Shown here piece after piece: positions 28,384 to 36,482 of a stretch of DNA of 64,000 nt. Position numbers and translations under genes: made by a program. The number at the start of each line of letters is the position of its first letter. The stretch's first letter is position 1. The stretch is taken from the NCBI RefSeq assembly GCF_019599145.1, contig NZ_CP080647.1:1488001-1552000 (forward strand), given 5' to 3'. Below the pieces are notes generated by a model, which was not told the origin of the DNA, searched no databases, and was given only the letters and a program-made list of their open reading frames with translations. The stretch is from Streptomyces akebiae (GTDB taxonomy: Bacteria > Actinomycetota > Actinomycetes > Streptomycetales > Streptomycetaceae).

Positions 28384-29892
28384 CTAAGAGTTGGTGCCGT
28401 AGCGCTTGCGCACCCGGGCCTTGAGGAGCTTTCCGGAGGCGGTGCGGGGCAGCTCGTCCGCGATCACCACCGACTTCGGGATCTTGTACTTGGCGAGTCG
28501 TCCGGCCAGCGAGGCCAGCACCTCGTCGGCGTCCAGGGCGCAGCCCTCCCGGGGGACGACCACGGCTCGCGGCACCTCGCCCCACTTGTCGTCGGGGACG
28601 CCGATGACCGCGCACTCGACGATGTCGGGGTGGGCGAGGAGCTGGTCCTCGATCTCGGCGGGGTAGATGTTCTCGCCCCCGGAGATGATCATGTCCTTGA
28701 TGCGGTCGACGATGAAGACGTAGCCGTCCTCGTCGATCCGGGCCGCGTCCCCGCTGCGGAACCAGCCGTCGGCGAAGACCGCGGCGGTCTCCTCGGGCAG
28801 CCCCCAGTAGCCGGGCATGACATGGGGTCCGCGGACGACGACCTCGCCGGGCTCGTCGACGTCGACCGGGGTCATGTCCGGGCGGACGACCCGTACGTCG
28901 CTGAAGAAGTGCGGTACGCCCGCCGACCCGGCCTTGCTCACGGCGTGCTCGGCGTCGAGGAAGAGCGTGCCGGGGGCCGCCTCCGTCATGCCGTAGCCCT
29001 GGAGGAAGGTGAGCCCGCGCTCCTGGAACGTGGCGATGAGCGGGGTCGGCACCGGGGAGCCGCCGCAGGAGAGCATCCTGAGCGACGACAGGTCGGCGTC
29101 GGCCCAGCGCGGGTGCCGGGCGATCTGGTCGAACATGGTCGGCACGCCGAACATGAAGGTGATCCGGTGCCGTTCGATCAGGTCGAAGGTGGCCTCCGGC
29201 ACGAAGGCCTCGACCAGGACGCAGGTGCCGCCCTTGAGCAGCACGGGCAGGGTGAGCATGTTCAGCCCCGCCGTGTGGAACAACGGGGCGGAGACCAGGG
29301 CGCGTTCGTCGGTGATGACGTCCTGGTCGACGAGCACGTTGACGGCGTTCCAGATGATGTTGCCGTGGGTGAGCATCGCGCCCTTGGGGCGGCCCGTGGT
29401 CCCCGAGGTGTACATGATGATGCAGGTGTCGTCGGCGGTGACGGGCTGGTCGATCGGCTCGGCGCCGGCTCCCGCGAGCAGCGCCTCGTACTCGGCGCCG
29501 ATCTCCACGAACGTGCGCACGTCGGTCTCGTCGCCCGGCAGTCCGGCGACGAGAGCGGTGAACCCGGCGCCGTACACCAGCGCCTTGGCCCCGGAGTCCG
29601 CCAGCTGGTAGGCGATCTCGGGGCCCGCGAGGCGGGTGTTGAGCGGGACGAAGACCGCGCCGAGCGTGCCGGCGGCGAACAGCGTCTCCAGGTACGAGGG
29701 GTGGTTGGGCCCCAGGTAGGCGATGCGGTCGCCGCGGCGTACGCCGGAGGCGCGCAGGGCGTGGGCGAGGCGTGTGGTGCGCTCGTACAGCTCCCCGTAG
29801 GTGAGGCTCGTGTCGCCGTGGATCAGCGCGGTGCGGTGCGGGGTCTTGCGGGCCCGGCGGGCGGGCCACGACCCCAGTCCCTCATTGCGCAT
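28384..29892 (-). CDS. acyl-CoA synthetase (AMP-dependent, FadD-like)
   Basis: About 502 residues. The P-loop YTSGTTGRPKGAMLTHGN, the A5 motif QGYGMTEAAPG, the GWFRSGDAARIDEDGY block and the C-terminal lysine region RTASGKLLKARVRKRYG are all present. It adenylates a fatty or aromatic acid and transfers it to CoA. ATG 29892 (MRNEGLGSWPAR) is preferred because AGGGG precedes it at good spacing; ATG 29913 would add seven residues. Operon member upstream of the MaoC gene. Confidence 0.9.
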   Translation of the reverse strand: MRNEGLGSWPARRARKTPHRTALIHGDTSLTYGELYERTTRLAHALRASGVRRGDRIAYLGPNHPSYLETLFAAGTLGAVFVPLNTRLAGPEIAYQLADSGAKALVYGAGFTALVAGLPGDETDVRTFVEIGAEYEALLAGAGAEPIDQPVTADDTCIIMYTSGTTGRPKGAMLTHGNIIWNAVNVLVDQDVITDERALVSAPLFHTAGLNMLTLPVLLKGGTCVLVEAFVPEATFDLIERHRITFMFGVPTMFDQIARHPRWADADLSSLRMLSCGGSPVPTPLIATFQERGLTFLQGYGMTEAAPGTLFLDAEHAVSKAGSAGVPHFFSDVRVVRPDMTPVDVDEPGEVVVRGPHVMPGYWGLPEETAAVFADGWFRSGDAARIDEDGYVFIVDRIKDMIISGGENIYPAEIEDQLLAHPDIVECAVIGVPDDKWGEVPRAVVVPREGCALDADEVLASLAGRLAKYKIPKSVVIADELPRTASGKLLKARVRKRYGTNS

Positions 29893-29941
29893 GTCTGTGC
29901 CCCTGTCCGTCATTGCACATGGGGAGGTCCATCTGCGTCCT

Positions 29942-30841
29942 CTACGGTTTCGTCAGGCCGAGCAGGCGGGCGGCGTTCTCCTTGAGGATCTTCGGCTTGA
30001 CCTCGTCCTTGATCGACAGCTTCTCGAAGTCGGCGAGCCAGCGGTCGGGGGTGAGGACGGGGTAGTCGGAGCCGAAGAGCACCTTGTCCTTGAGCAGGGT
30101 GTTCGCGTACTGCACGAGCTGCGGCGGGAAGTACTTCGGCGACCAGCCGGACAGGTCGATGTGCACGCCCGGCTTGTGCGTGGCGACCGCCAGGGCCTCG
30201 TCCTGCCAGGGGAACGACGGGTGCGCCAGGATGATCTTCAGGTGCGGGAAGTCGGCGGCGACGTCGTCCACGTGCAGCGGGTTGGAGTACTTCAGGCGGA
30301 TGCCGCCGCCACCGGGCACGCCGGCGCCGATGCCCGTCTGGCCGGTGTGGAAGAGGGCGATCGTGCCCGTCTCCTCGATGACCTCGTACAGGGCGTACGC
30401 CACCGCGCGGTCGTTGGGGAAGAAGCCCTGGACGCTGGGGTGGAACTTGAAGCCCTTGACCCCGTACTCCTCGACCAGCCGCCGGGCCTGCCTCACGCCC
30501 GCCTTGCCGCGGAAGGGGTCGATGGAGGCGAAGGGGATCAGCACGTCCGCGTTGGCGGCGGCCGCCTCGGCGACCTCCTCGTTGGGGACGGGCTCGGTGC
30601 CGGTCGCGGACTCGGCGTCCACCGTGAAGATCACGGCGGCCATCTTCCGCTCACGGTAGTAGGCGGCCGTCTCCTCCAGGGTGGGCTTGCGCTTGCCCTC
30701 GACCTTGAAATAGGCGGAGGAGGCGTCGTGCAGCTCGTCGTCCAGCGACGACGTGCCCTTCTTCGAGGACACCTCCGCGTGGGTGTGGACGTCGATCGCG
30801 ACCAGCTCGTCCACGTTCATGACGGGGTCTGCGGCACTCAT
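29942..30841 (-). CDS. amidohydrolase (ACMSD/gamma-resorcylate decarboxylase-like TIM barrel)
   Basis: 299 residues. Metal ligands are visible as AIDVHTHAEV, KFHPSVQGFFP, ILAHPSFPW and the late FGSDYPVLTPDRW, in the order seen in amidohydrolase_2 decarboxylases and lactonases. ATG 30841 overlaps the stop of the SDR gene (ATGA). With the CoA-ligase, MaoC and SDR genes it may open or decarboxylate a cyclic or aromatic intermediate, but which acid is degraded cannot be read from sequence. Confidence 0.82.
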   Translation of the reverse strand: MSAADPVMNVDELVAIDVHTHAEVSSKKGTSSLDDELHDASSAYFKVEGKRKPTLEETAAYYRERKMAAVIFTVDAESATGTEPVPNEEVAEAAAANADVLIPFASIDPFRGKAGVRQARRLVEEYGVKGFKFHPSVQGFFPNDRAVAYALYEVIEETGTIALFHTGQTGIGAGVPGGGGIRLKYSNPLHVDDVAADFPHLKIILAHPSFPWQDEALAVATHKPGVHIDLSGWSPKYFPPQLVQYANTLLKDKVLFGSDYPVLTPDRWLADFEKLSIKDEVKPKILKENAARLLGLTKP

Positions 30842-31758
30842 CACGCCTCCGGGATCTTCGGGGCGGGGACGCCCACGGTCTGCGGCTCGGCACCCAGCGA
30901 GGTCGGCCAGACGTCGGCGAGGGCCTCGGGGGTCCAGCCGCCGTTCGCGTACGCCGTCTTGATCTCCTGCGGATGCGACCAGAGTGCCACCTTGTCGCCG
31001 CCGATGCCGATGGCCTGGCCGGTGACTCCGCGCGCCGCCTCGGAGGCCAGGAACGGGACCAGGGCCGCGCAGTCCTCGGGGGTGCCGAAGCCCTCGCCCT
31101 TGCGCAGGAAGTCGGGGAACGGCTTGCCCTCGCGCAGGGCCGCCACGTAGGGGGCGAAGACCGGGATGGTCTCGGTCATCGCGGTGGCGGCGACCGGGAC
31201 GATCGCGTTGACGGTGATGTTCGCGCGGCCCAGCTCCATCGCCCAGGTGCGGGCGAAGGCCGCGATGCCGGCCTTGGCGGCGGCGTAGTTGGTCTGGCCG
31301 AAGTTGCCGCGCTGGCCGGCCGGGGAGCCGACGAGGATCAGGGAGCCGCCCTCGCCCTGTTCGCGCATACGGATCGCGGCGGCACGGGCACAGGTGAAGG
31401 TGCCCTTGAGGTGGGTGGTGATCACCGCGTCGAAGTCGTCGTCGGACATCTTCCACAGCACCTTGTCGCGGAGGATGCCCGCGTTGGTGACCAGGATGTC
31501 GAGCCGCCCGAACTCCTCCACCGCGCGGCCCACCAGGCGGTCGGCGGCCTCGGTCGTACCGACCGGGACCACCTCGGCGACGGCCTTGCCGCCCGCCTCG
31601 GTGATGGACTTCACGGCCGCCTCGGCCACGGCCTCGTCGATGTCGTTCACGACGACGGAGGCCCCGGCGGCGGCGAGGGCCTGTGCGTAGGCCAGGCCGA
31701 GGCCACGGCCACTGCCCGTGACGACGGCGACCTTGCCGGTGAGATCGATGCTGGGCAC
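30841..31758 (-). CDS. short-chain dehydrogenase/reductase (3-hydroxyacyl-CoA dehydrogenase type)
   Basis: 305 residues from GTG 31758, which has AAGGGAC upstream; the frame is open further but lacks a better start. TGSGRGLGLA is the cofactor glycine motif, VTNAGIL the structural motif, and Ser (LVGSPAG) with NYAAAKAGI gives the catalytic Ser-Tyr-Lys. It resembles the dehydrogenase part of peroxisomal-type multifunctional enzyme 2, which works with MaoC-type hydratases such as the one at 27914. First gene of the minus-strand operon. Confidence 0.87.
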   Translation of the reverse strand: MPSIDLTGKVAVVTGSGRGLGLAYAQALAAAGASVVVNDIDEAVAEAAVKSITEAGGKAVAEVVPVGTTEAADRLVGRAVEEFGRLDILVTNAGILRDKVLWKMSDDDFDAVITTHLKGTFTCARAAAIRMREQGEGGSLILVGSPAGQRGNFGQTNYAAAKAGIAAFARTWAMELGRANITVNAIVPVAATAMTETIPVFAPYVAALREGKPFPDFLRKGEGFGTPEDCAALVPFLASEAARGVTGQAIGIGGDKVALWSHPQEIKTAYANGGWTPEALADVWPTSLGAEPQTVGVPAPKIPEA

Positions 31759-31817
31759 GAGTGGGGTCCCTTCGAGTGGCGGAGCGGCTTCGAGATCGAA
31801 GTGCGGCTTCGAAATCG

Positions 31818-31855
31818 AAGTTAAGAGCAATAGTTGTTGACGTCAATAGTTGTTG
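31818..31855 (-). promoter_or_regulatory. promoter of SDR operon overlapping a MarR-type operator
   Basis: On the minus strand TTGACG (31846-31841) and TAACTT (31823-31818) are 17 bp apart, a good vegetative promoter. A 12-bp direct repeat CAATAGTTGTTG at 31828-31839 and 31844-31855 (16-bp step) covers it, with the palindrome TTGACGTCAA between. The position directly before a divergent marR-type gene suggests this is its binding site. Confidence 0.65.
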
Positions 31856-31955
31856 TTCCCCGGGCGTTGCGTCATGCTGGGACGGTACGTACGCGCCGCC
31901 CCGCCCGGGGCGCAGGCCTGATCCGCACGACAGGCCCTGGACCAGGGAGCCCGCC

Positions 31956-32435
31956 ATCACCCGCCAGCAGACGCAGGACGCCGCTTCGATCGACGCCCAC
32001 GAGCCGTGGATGCGCGGGCTGCACGCGGACACCGGCTACCTGCTGTACCGGCTGGGGCTGCGGTCCGGACAGCTGTTCAACGCCTCCCTCCAGGAGTCGG
32101 GCCTCAGGCTGCGGCACTACGCGCTGCTGCGCTTCCTGGCCACGTCCCCGGGGGCGCTCCAGCGCGAGCTGAGCGCGTCGCTCGGCTACGACCCGAGCGC
32201 GATCGTCGGGCTGGTGGACGACCTGGAGAAGCTGGGCTTCGCCGAGCGGCGCCCCTCCCCCGACGACCGCCGCAGCCGGATCATCGTGCTCACCGAGGAC
32301 GGCCGGTCCTTCCTCCGTGACACCGACGAGGCCGGACAGCGCGTCTCCGACGAACTGGTGGAGCCCCTCGACGCCGCCGAGCGCGAGACGCTCCATGTGC
32401 TGCTGCAGAAGATCGCCGAGGCCGGACTGGGGTGA
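31956..32435 (+). CDS. MarR-family transcriptional regulator (possible ATC start)
   Basis: About 159 residues if initiated at ATC 31956, which has AGGGAG seven bases upstream. The first conventional in-frame start, ATG 32010, would give 141 residues but no ribosome site and would remove part of the first helix (EPWMRGLHADTGYLL). The winged helix reads QRELSASLGYDPSAIVGLVD then ERRPSPDDRRSRIIVLTEDG, the classic MarR wing. Divergent from the CoA-thioester operon and probably its repressor through the direct repeats at 31828-31855. Confidence 0.82.
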   Translation: MTRQQTQDAASIDAHEPWMRGLHADTGYLLYRLGLRSGQLFNASLQESGLRLRHYALLRFLATSPGALQRELSASLGYDPSAIVGLVDDLEKLGFAERRPSPDDRRSRIIVLTEDGRSFLRDTDEAGQRVSDELVEPLDAAERETLHVLLQKIAEAGLG

Positions 32436-32439
32436 CACC

Positions 32440-33309
32440 ATGCCGATGACCACCGACGCGCTGCCGACGCCGGGTCCCGTGCCCCAGCAGACCGCGCCGG
32501 GCAGCACACCGCCGGGGGCCGCCCGCTCCGCTCCCGACCGGCTGCTCGCCGTACTGGCCGCCTTCGACCACGACCACCCGGCGCTCTCGCTGACCGACAT
32601 CAGCCGCCGGGCCGGGCTGACCCTCACCACGGCCCACCGGCTGGTCGGCGCGCTCACCGAGTGGGGCGCCCTGGAGCGGGACGCGGGCGGGATCTACCAC
32701 GTGGGGCTCCGGCTCTGGGAACTCGCGGCGCTCGCCCCGCGCGGGCTCGCACTGCGCCAGATCGCGCTGCCGTACCTGGAGGACCTGTACGAGGCGACGC
32801 ACGAGAACGTGCAGCTCGCGGTCCGCGACGGCGACGACGTCGTCTACATCGAGTGGCTCTCCGGACGCTCCGCCGTCGGCGTCCACATACGGGTCGGCGC
32901 CCGCTGGCCCCTGCACGCCACGGGCGTGGGCCTGGCGCTCCTCGCGCACAGTGACCCGACCTCCCAAGAGGCCTACTGCCAGGGGACGTTGACCGCCTTC
33001 ACCCCGTACACCATCGCGGACGCGCCCCAGTTGCGCCGGGTGCTCGCCGAAGTACGTCGGACGGGCGTGGCGGTGAGTGTCCGTCAGGTCACCGAGGACG
33101 CGCTGTCGGTGGCCGCCCCCGTGCGCGGACCGGGCGGGGCCGTGGTCGCCGCCGTCTCGGTCGTGGTGCCGCAAGCAGGCGCCCAGGTCCCGGTGCTGAC
33201 GCCCGCCGTGCGCGTGGCGGCACGCGGTATCTCCCGCGCACTGGGCTGGCAGCCCGACGAACCCCGCCGAGGTTCACCGATACCGGGCCGGGGCTCCTCG
33301 CCCGCTTGA
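32440..33309 (+). CDS. IclR-family transcriptional regulator
   Basis: 289 residues; ATG 32440 lies 4 bp after the MarR-type stop, so both regulators are co-transcribed. N-terminal winged helix SLTDISRRAGLTLTTAHRLV followed by the IclR ligand domain (LRLWELAALAPRGLALRQIA, RWPLHATGVGLALLAH). IclR proteins commonly control degradation of aromatic or acyl compounds, in agreement with the divergent catabolic operon. Having two regulators of different families here suggests two-signal control. Confidence 0.88.
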   Translation: MPMTTDALPTPGPVPQQTAPGSTPPGAARSAPDRLLAVLAAFDHDHPALSLTDISRRAGLTLTTAHRLVGALTEWGALERDAGGIYHVGLRLWELAALAPRGLALRQIALPYLEDLYEATHENVQLAVRDGDDVVYIEWLSGRSAVGVHIRVGARWPLHATGVGLALLAHSDPTSQEAYCQGTLTAFTPYTIADAPQLRRVLAEVRRTGVAVSVRQVTEDALSVAAPVRGPGGAVVAAVSVVVPQAGAQVPVLTPAVRVAARGISRALGWQPDEPRRGSPIPGRGSSPA

Positions 33310-33345
33310 CCGGCGGAGTCGCGGGAGAGCAGGCACGAAGGGCGC

Positions 33346-35145
33346 CTACCTCGTGGCCGACGCCTGCGCCGCGTACGTCACCGACGCCCCCGCGTGGGTG
33401 GCGGTACCCCGGGCCGTGAGCCACCCCTGCTCGGCGTCGGCGGCGGGCGTGACCTCCCAGCGGGTGACGAACCGTCCGCCGGGGCGGATGCGGTCCGCGG
33501 TGACCGTGCCGAGGGCACGCACCCGCCAGCTGTTCGGTGCGGTGAGGGCGAGCCGGGCGGCGGTCCAGGGGCGGGCCGACCCGTTGGCGAAGGTCGCGGT
33601 GACGAGGAACCCCCCGCTCGCGCGGGCGACCTTGAGGGTGACGCCGTAGGGCGCGCGCCGGTAGTCGTCCACCCACGAGGACCGCATGAGCCGCACCAGC
33701 GCGTCGGCCTCGGCGGGCCGCGCCGCCGCGAGGTCGTACCGCTCCCCGGGATCCCGCGCGAGGTCGTACAGCTCGACCTCCCAGCGGTCGTCGGGCGCCT
33801 CACGGTCCTGTCCTGGGGCGAACCGCACGGCCTTGTGGTCCCCGCGCCGCACCGCCTCGGCCAGCCGCCGCGTCCGGCCCCCGTCGACCCGGTCGGCGCG
33901 CGGGGTGACCCCGCTGTGGTTGCGGTAGAAGTACAGGTGGTCGTGGCGGGCGGCCTCTCCGCCGCCGGCCCGCAGCAGCGGAGCCACGGAGAGCCCGTCG
34001 ATGTCCGACGGGGCGGGCGCGCCCGCGAGTTCGGCGAGGGTCGGCAGCAGGTCGATCAGCGGGGTCGGGCGGTCGGTGGTGCCGACGGGGACGCGCTGCG
34101 GGGACCAGGCGATCAGGGGGACGCGGATGCCGCCCTCGTACAGATTGCGCTTGTAGCCGCGCAGCGGGCCGTTGCCGTCGAAGAGGTCCGGGTCGGTGCC
34201 GCCCTCCTCGTGCGGGCCGTTGTCGCTGGTGACGAGGACGACGGTGCGCCGGTCGATGCCGTGTGCCCGGAGTCGGTCCACGAGGGTGCCGACCAGGCGG
34301 TCGAGCCCGCTGACCTGGGCGGCGTGGGCCTTGTCGGGGCGGGACCAGGGCTCATCGGCGTACGCGCCGGGCTTCGGGGCGAGGCTCGGGGCGTGCGGGA
34401 CGGTCGGGGCGAGGAACAGCAGGAACGGCTGGTCCTTGTGGGCGTCGACGAAGCCGAGGGCCCGCTCCTCGATGAGGTCGGGGGCGTAGACCTCGCGTGC
34501 GCCGTCCCGGTTCTCGGGGATGTCCTGCTTCTCGCCGTTGTCCCACAGGTACGTCGGGTAGTACTCGTGCGCGTGCTTGTGCGTGAGATAGCCGTAGAAC
34601 TGGTCGAAGCCACGGAAGTTGGGGTGGCTGGGCTGGTCCGGGCGCTCCGGGCCGAAGCCCCACTTGCCGATGAGCGCGGTGCGGTAGCCGAGGGCGCGCA
34701 GCGCCTCGGCGAACGTGAAGTCCCGCTCGGTCAGCGCGCCCTGGCCGCCCGGCCCCCAGGGGTTCTCCCGGACGGTGGCGTGGCCGCTGTGCAGCCCGGT
34801 CAGCAGGGAGCAGCGCGACGGGGCGCACACCGGGGCGGCGGCATAGGCGTCGGTGAAGCGCAGTCCCTCGGCGGCCAGGGCGTCCAGGCGCGGGGTGTCG
34901 ATCAGTTTCTGTCCGTAGGAGCCGAGTTCGCCGTAGCCGAGGTCGTCGGCGAGGACGACCACGAAGTTGAGGCGCTGCGACGGGGTCCGGGCCGCGGGCA
35001 CGACCGGCGCGGACGGCCGGCTCGTCCCGGGAACGGCGGCTTCGCGGGCCCCGGCCTCGCGTCCCTCGTGCGCGACACAGCCGGCCGCCGCCCCGGTCGC
35101 GCCGACCGCGGCGGTCCCGGCGAGGAAACGGCGGCGGCTGGGCAT
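33346..35145 (-). CDS. sulfatase, Tat-exported lipoprotein
   Basis: 599 residues from ATG 35145 (AGGAG upstream). RRRFLAG is a twin-arginine motif and AAGC at residues 20-23 a lipobox. Residue Cys107 in VCAPSRCSLLTG is the CxPSR site converted to formylglycine; VVLADDLGYGELGSYG supplies the metal aspartates and TSDNGPHEEGG the later ones. After about residue 480 a beta-sandwich domain (TLKVARASGGFLVTATFANG) is added. It cleaves sulfate esters outside the cell. The converging IclR gene ends 36 bp away; no formylglycine-generating enzyme gene is in the window. Confidence 0.9.
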   Translation of the reverse strand: MPSRRRFLAGTAAVGATGAAAGCVAHEGREAGAREAAVPGTSRPSAPVVPAARTPSQRLNFVVVLADDLGYGELGSYGQKLIDTPRLDALAAEGLRFTDAYAAAPVCAPSRCSLLTGLHSGHATVRENPWGPGGQGALTERDFTFAEALRALGYRTALIGKWGFGPERPDQPSHPNFRGFDQFYGYLTHKHAHEYYPTYLWDNGEKQDIPENRDGAREVYAPDLIEERALGFVDAHKDQPFLLFLAPTVPHAPSLAPKPGAYADEPWSRPDKAHAAQVSGLDRLVGTLVDRLRAHGIDRRTVVLVTSDNGPHEEGGTDPDLFDGNGPLRGYKRNLYEGGIRVPLIAWSPQRVPVGTTDRPTPLIDLLPTLAELAGAPAPSDIDGLSVAPLLRAGGGEAARHDHLYFYRNHSGVTPRADRVDGGRTRRLAEAVRRGDHKAVRFAPGQDREAPDDRWEVELYDLARDPGERYDLAAARPAEADALVRLMRSSWVDDYRRAPYGVTLKVARASGGFLVTATFANGSARPWTAARLALTAPNSWRVRALGTVTADRIRPGGRFVTRWEVTPAADAEQGWLTARGTATHAGASVTYAAQASATR

Positions 35146-35354
35146 GCGAACTCCTGGGGGGGGTCGACGGGCGGTCGTGGTCCGATGGTGGACGAGGCGC
35201 TCGGAGCAGAACCATGCACAGGGCATGAACAGCTCGTTGCGACAGGTCGGCGGAGACCGCGATGGCCGACTGCGCGCCCCCGCCCTCGGAGAGGGGGAAT
35301 GCGGGGTTCTGGTTCCATCGGCTGCGGGTGATCTTGCCAGACGCCCGTGCCATG
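35146..35354. other. sulfatase upstream region without recognised genes
   Basis: The 209 bp upstream of the sulfatase, up to the hairpin at 35355, must hold its promoter. No clear -10/-35 pair, RNA gene or operator was found. Confidence 0.4.
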
Positions 35355-35395
35355 CCTCTCACCGGCCCCGGAGATTTCCCGGGGCCGGTGAGAGG
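35355..35395. terminator. perfect 17-bp hairpin terminator
   Basis: CCTCTCACCGGCCCCGG (35355-35371) pairs completely with CCGGGGCCGGTGAGAGG (35379-35395) around a 7-base AT-rich loop. It follows the last reading remnant of the pseudogene at 35429-36346 and was probably the terminator of the intact gene. Confidence 0.8.
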
Positions 35396-35428
35396 TGTGC
35401 CGTCGATTCGGTGGTGGGGTAGGGGCGT

Positions 35429-36346
35429 TCAGGCCGACAGGCCCTCGTAGGCGGCCGCGAGGATCATGACCGCACGCCCCGCGCCGCGCCGCGCCGCCGC
35501 AGGCAAGCAGCGACTGGACGGCGGCGACCGAGCGGGCGTTGCCGTGACCGTTCGCGGCCGGGATCTCGGCCCGGCGCCAGGCGGTCGCGTTGGGGGTGCC
35601 GTCCGGGATGACCGGGTTCGCCCCGCACGATCACGCCGGTCGTGTGGGGGCGGTGCCGTCCGTAGCCATCGAGGCCAGCCGGGCGCGGAGCTTCCCGGTG
35701 GGCATGCCGGAGACCAGCCGACGGAAGCCCCCCGCCGAGGTCCGCGACACGGCACACAGACCAGGAGCACCCACTCCCGCTCACCAGCACGCACTTCAAC
35801 GCACTCCAGCGCCAGCAGCTCCAAACTCCTGGGTCATCGCGTGGTAGCCGGCCTCGGTGCCGGGTTTCCAGGCCGGCGCCCGCCCGGCCAGCCGTGCGGT
35901 GACGGTCGGCCAGTCGTACAGGTCCTCCACCGTGGTGGGGCCTCGAAGCGGGGCAGGCCGGCCGTGCGCGAGAGCACATGGCTGACGCGCACGTCCTCCT
36001 TGCCCGCCGCCGCGAACTCCGGCCAGTACGTCGCCACCGGGGCGTGCAGGTCCAGTGCGCCCCGGCCGGCGAGCATCAGCACGCACAGGGCCGTCATCGT
36101 CTTGGTGGTGGACCACACGCGGGTGAGGGTGTCGCGCTCCCACGGAACCGTGCGGTCGATGTCGGCGTACCCGCCCCAGAGGTCGACCTCGGGCTCGCCG
36201 TCCACGTACACGGCGACCGAGACGCCCACGTCCTTGTCGTCCAACGAGGCCGCCAACGCCTCGCGCACCGCGGTGAACCGGTCCGTGCACGTGCCCTGAG
36301 TGTTCGCCGTGCGGGGAAGGTAACGGGCCGCGTCGGGCGGAGCCAT
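35429..36346 (-). pseudogene. decayed serine hydrolase (class C beta-lactamase/EstB-like)
   Basis: Starting at 36346 the frame gives an intact-looking N terminus with the Ser-x-x-Lys motif VWSTTKTMTALC and SHVLSRTAGLPRFE. At about 35945 the match jumps to another frame (TVEDLYDWPTVTARLAGRAP, GTEAGYHAMTQEFG), ending near 35826. The middle is missing or scrambled, and a third stretch near 35640-35500 reads ANPVIPDGTPNATAWRRAEI and NGHGNARSVAAVQSLLACGG, the usual C-terminal segment of these esterases, again followed by a frame change. At least two frameshifts and an internal deletion therefore disable it. The 918 bp have no other convincing gene. Confidence 0.75.
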
Positions 36347-36418
36347 CGAACAGACCGGGCTCCGACGAGGATCCGCTCACCGGTCCGCTCCGGCTCACCG
36401 GCGCCCCAGGTCGGGCGG

Positions 36419-36453
36419 CCCCGTACGGATCGCCTAGGCTGATCCGTACGGGG
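36419..36453. promoter_or_regulatory. 35-bp palindrome upstream of the kinase gene
   Basis: CCCCGTACGGATC (36419-36431) and GATCCGTACGGGG (36441-36453) are perfect complements around GCCTAGGCT. A further CGTACGG follows at 36459-36465. The kinase ATG is 30 bp downstream, so this is a candidate operator or attenuating hairpin. Confidence 0.5.
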
Positions 36454-36482
36454 CTGTCGTACGGACAAGAGCGCGAGGGGAC

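Noticed and set aside
35227..35354. Open frames upstream of the sulfatase on the minus strand
   Set aside because: The sulfatase start at 35145 has AGGAG and a Tat lipoprotein signal; upstream extensions lack conserved features.
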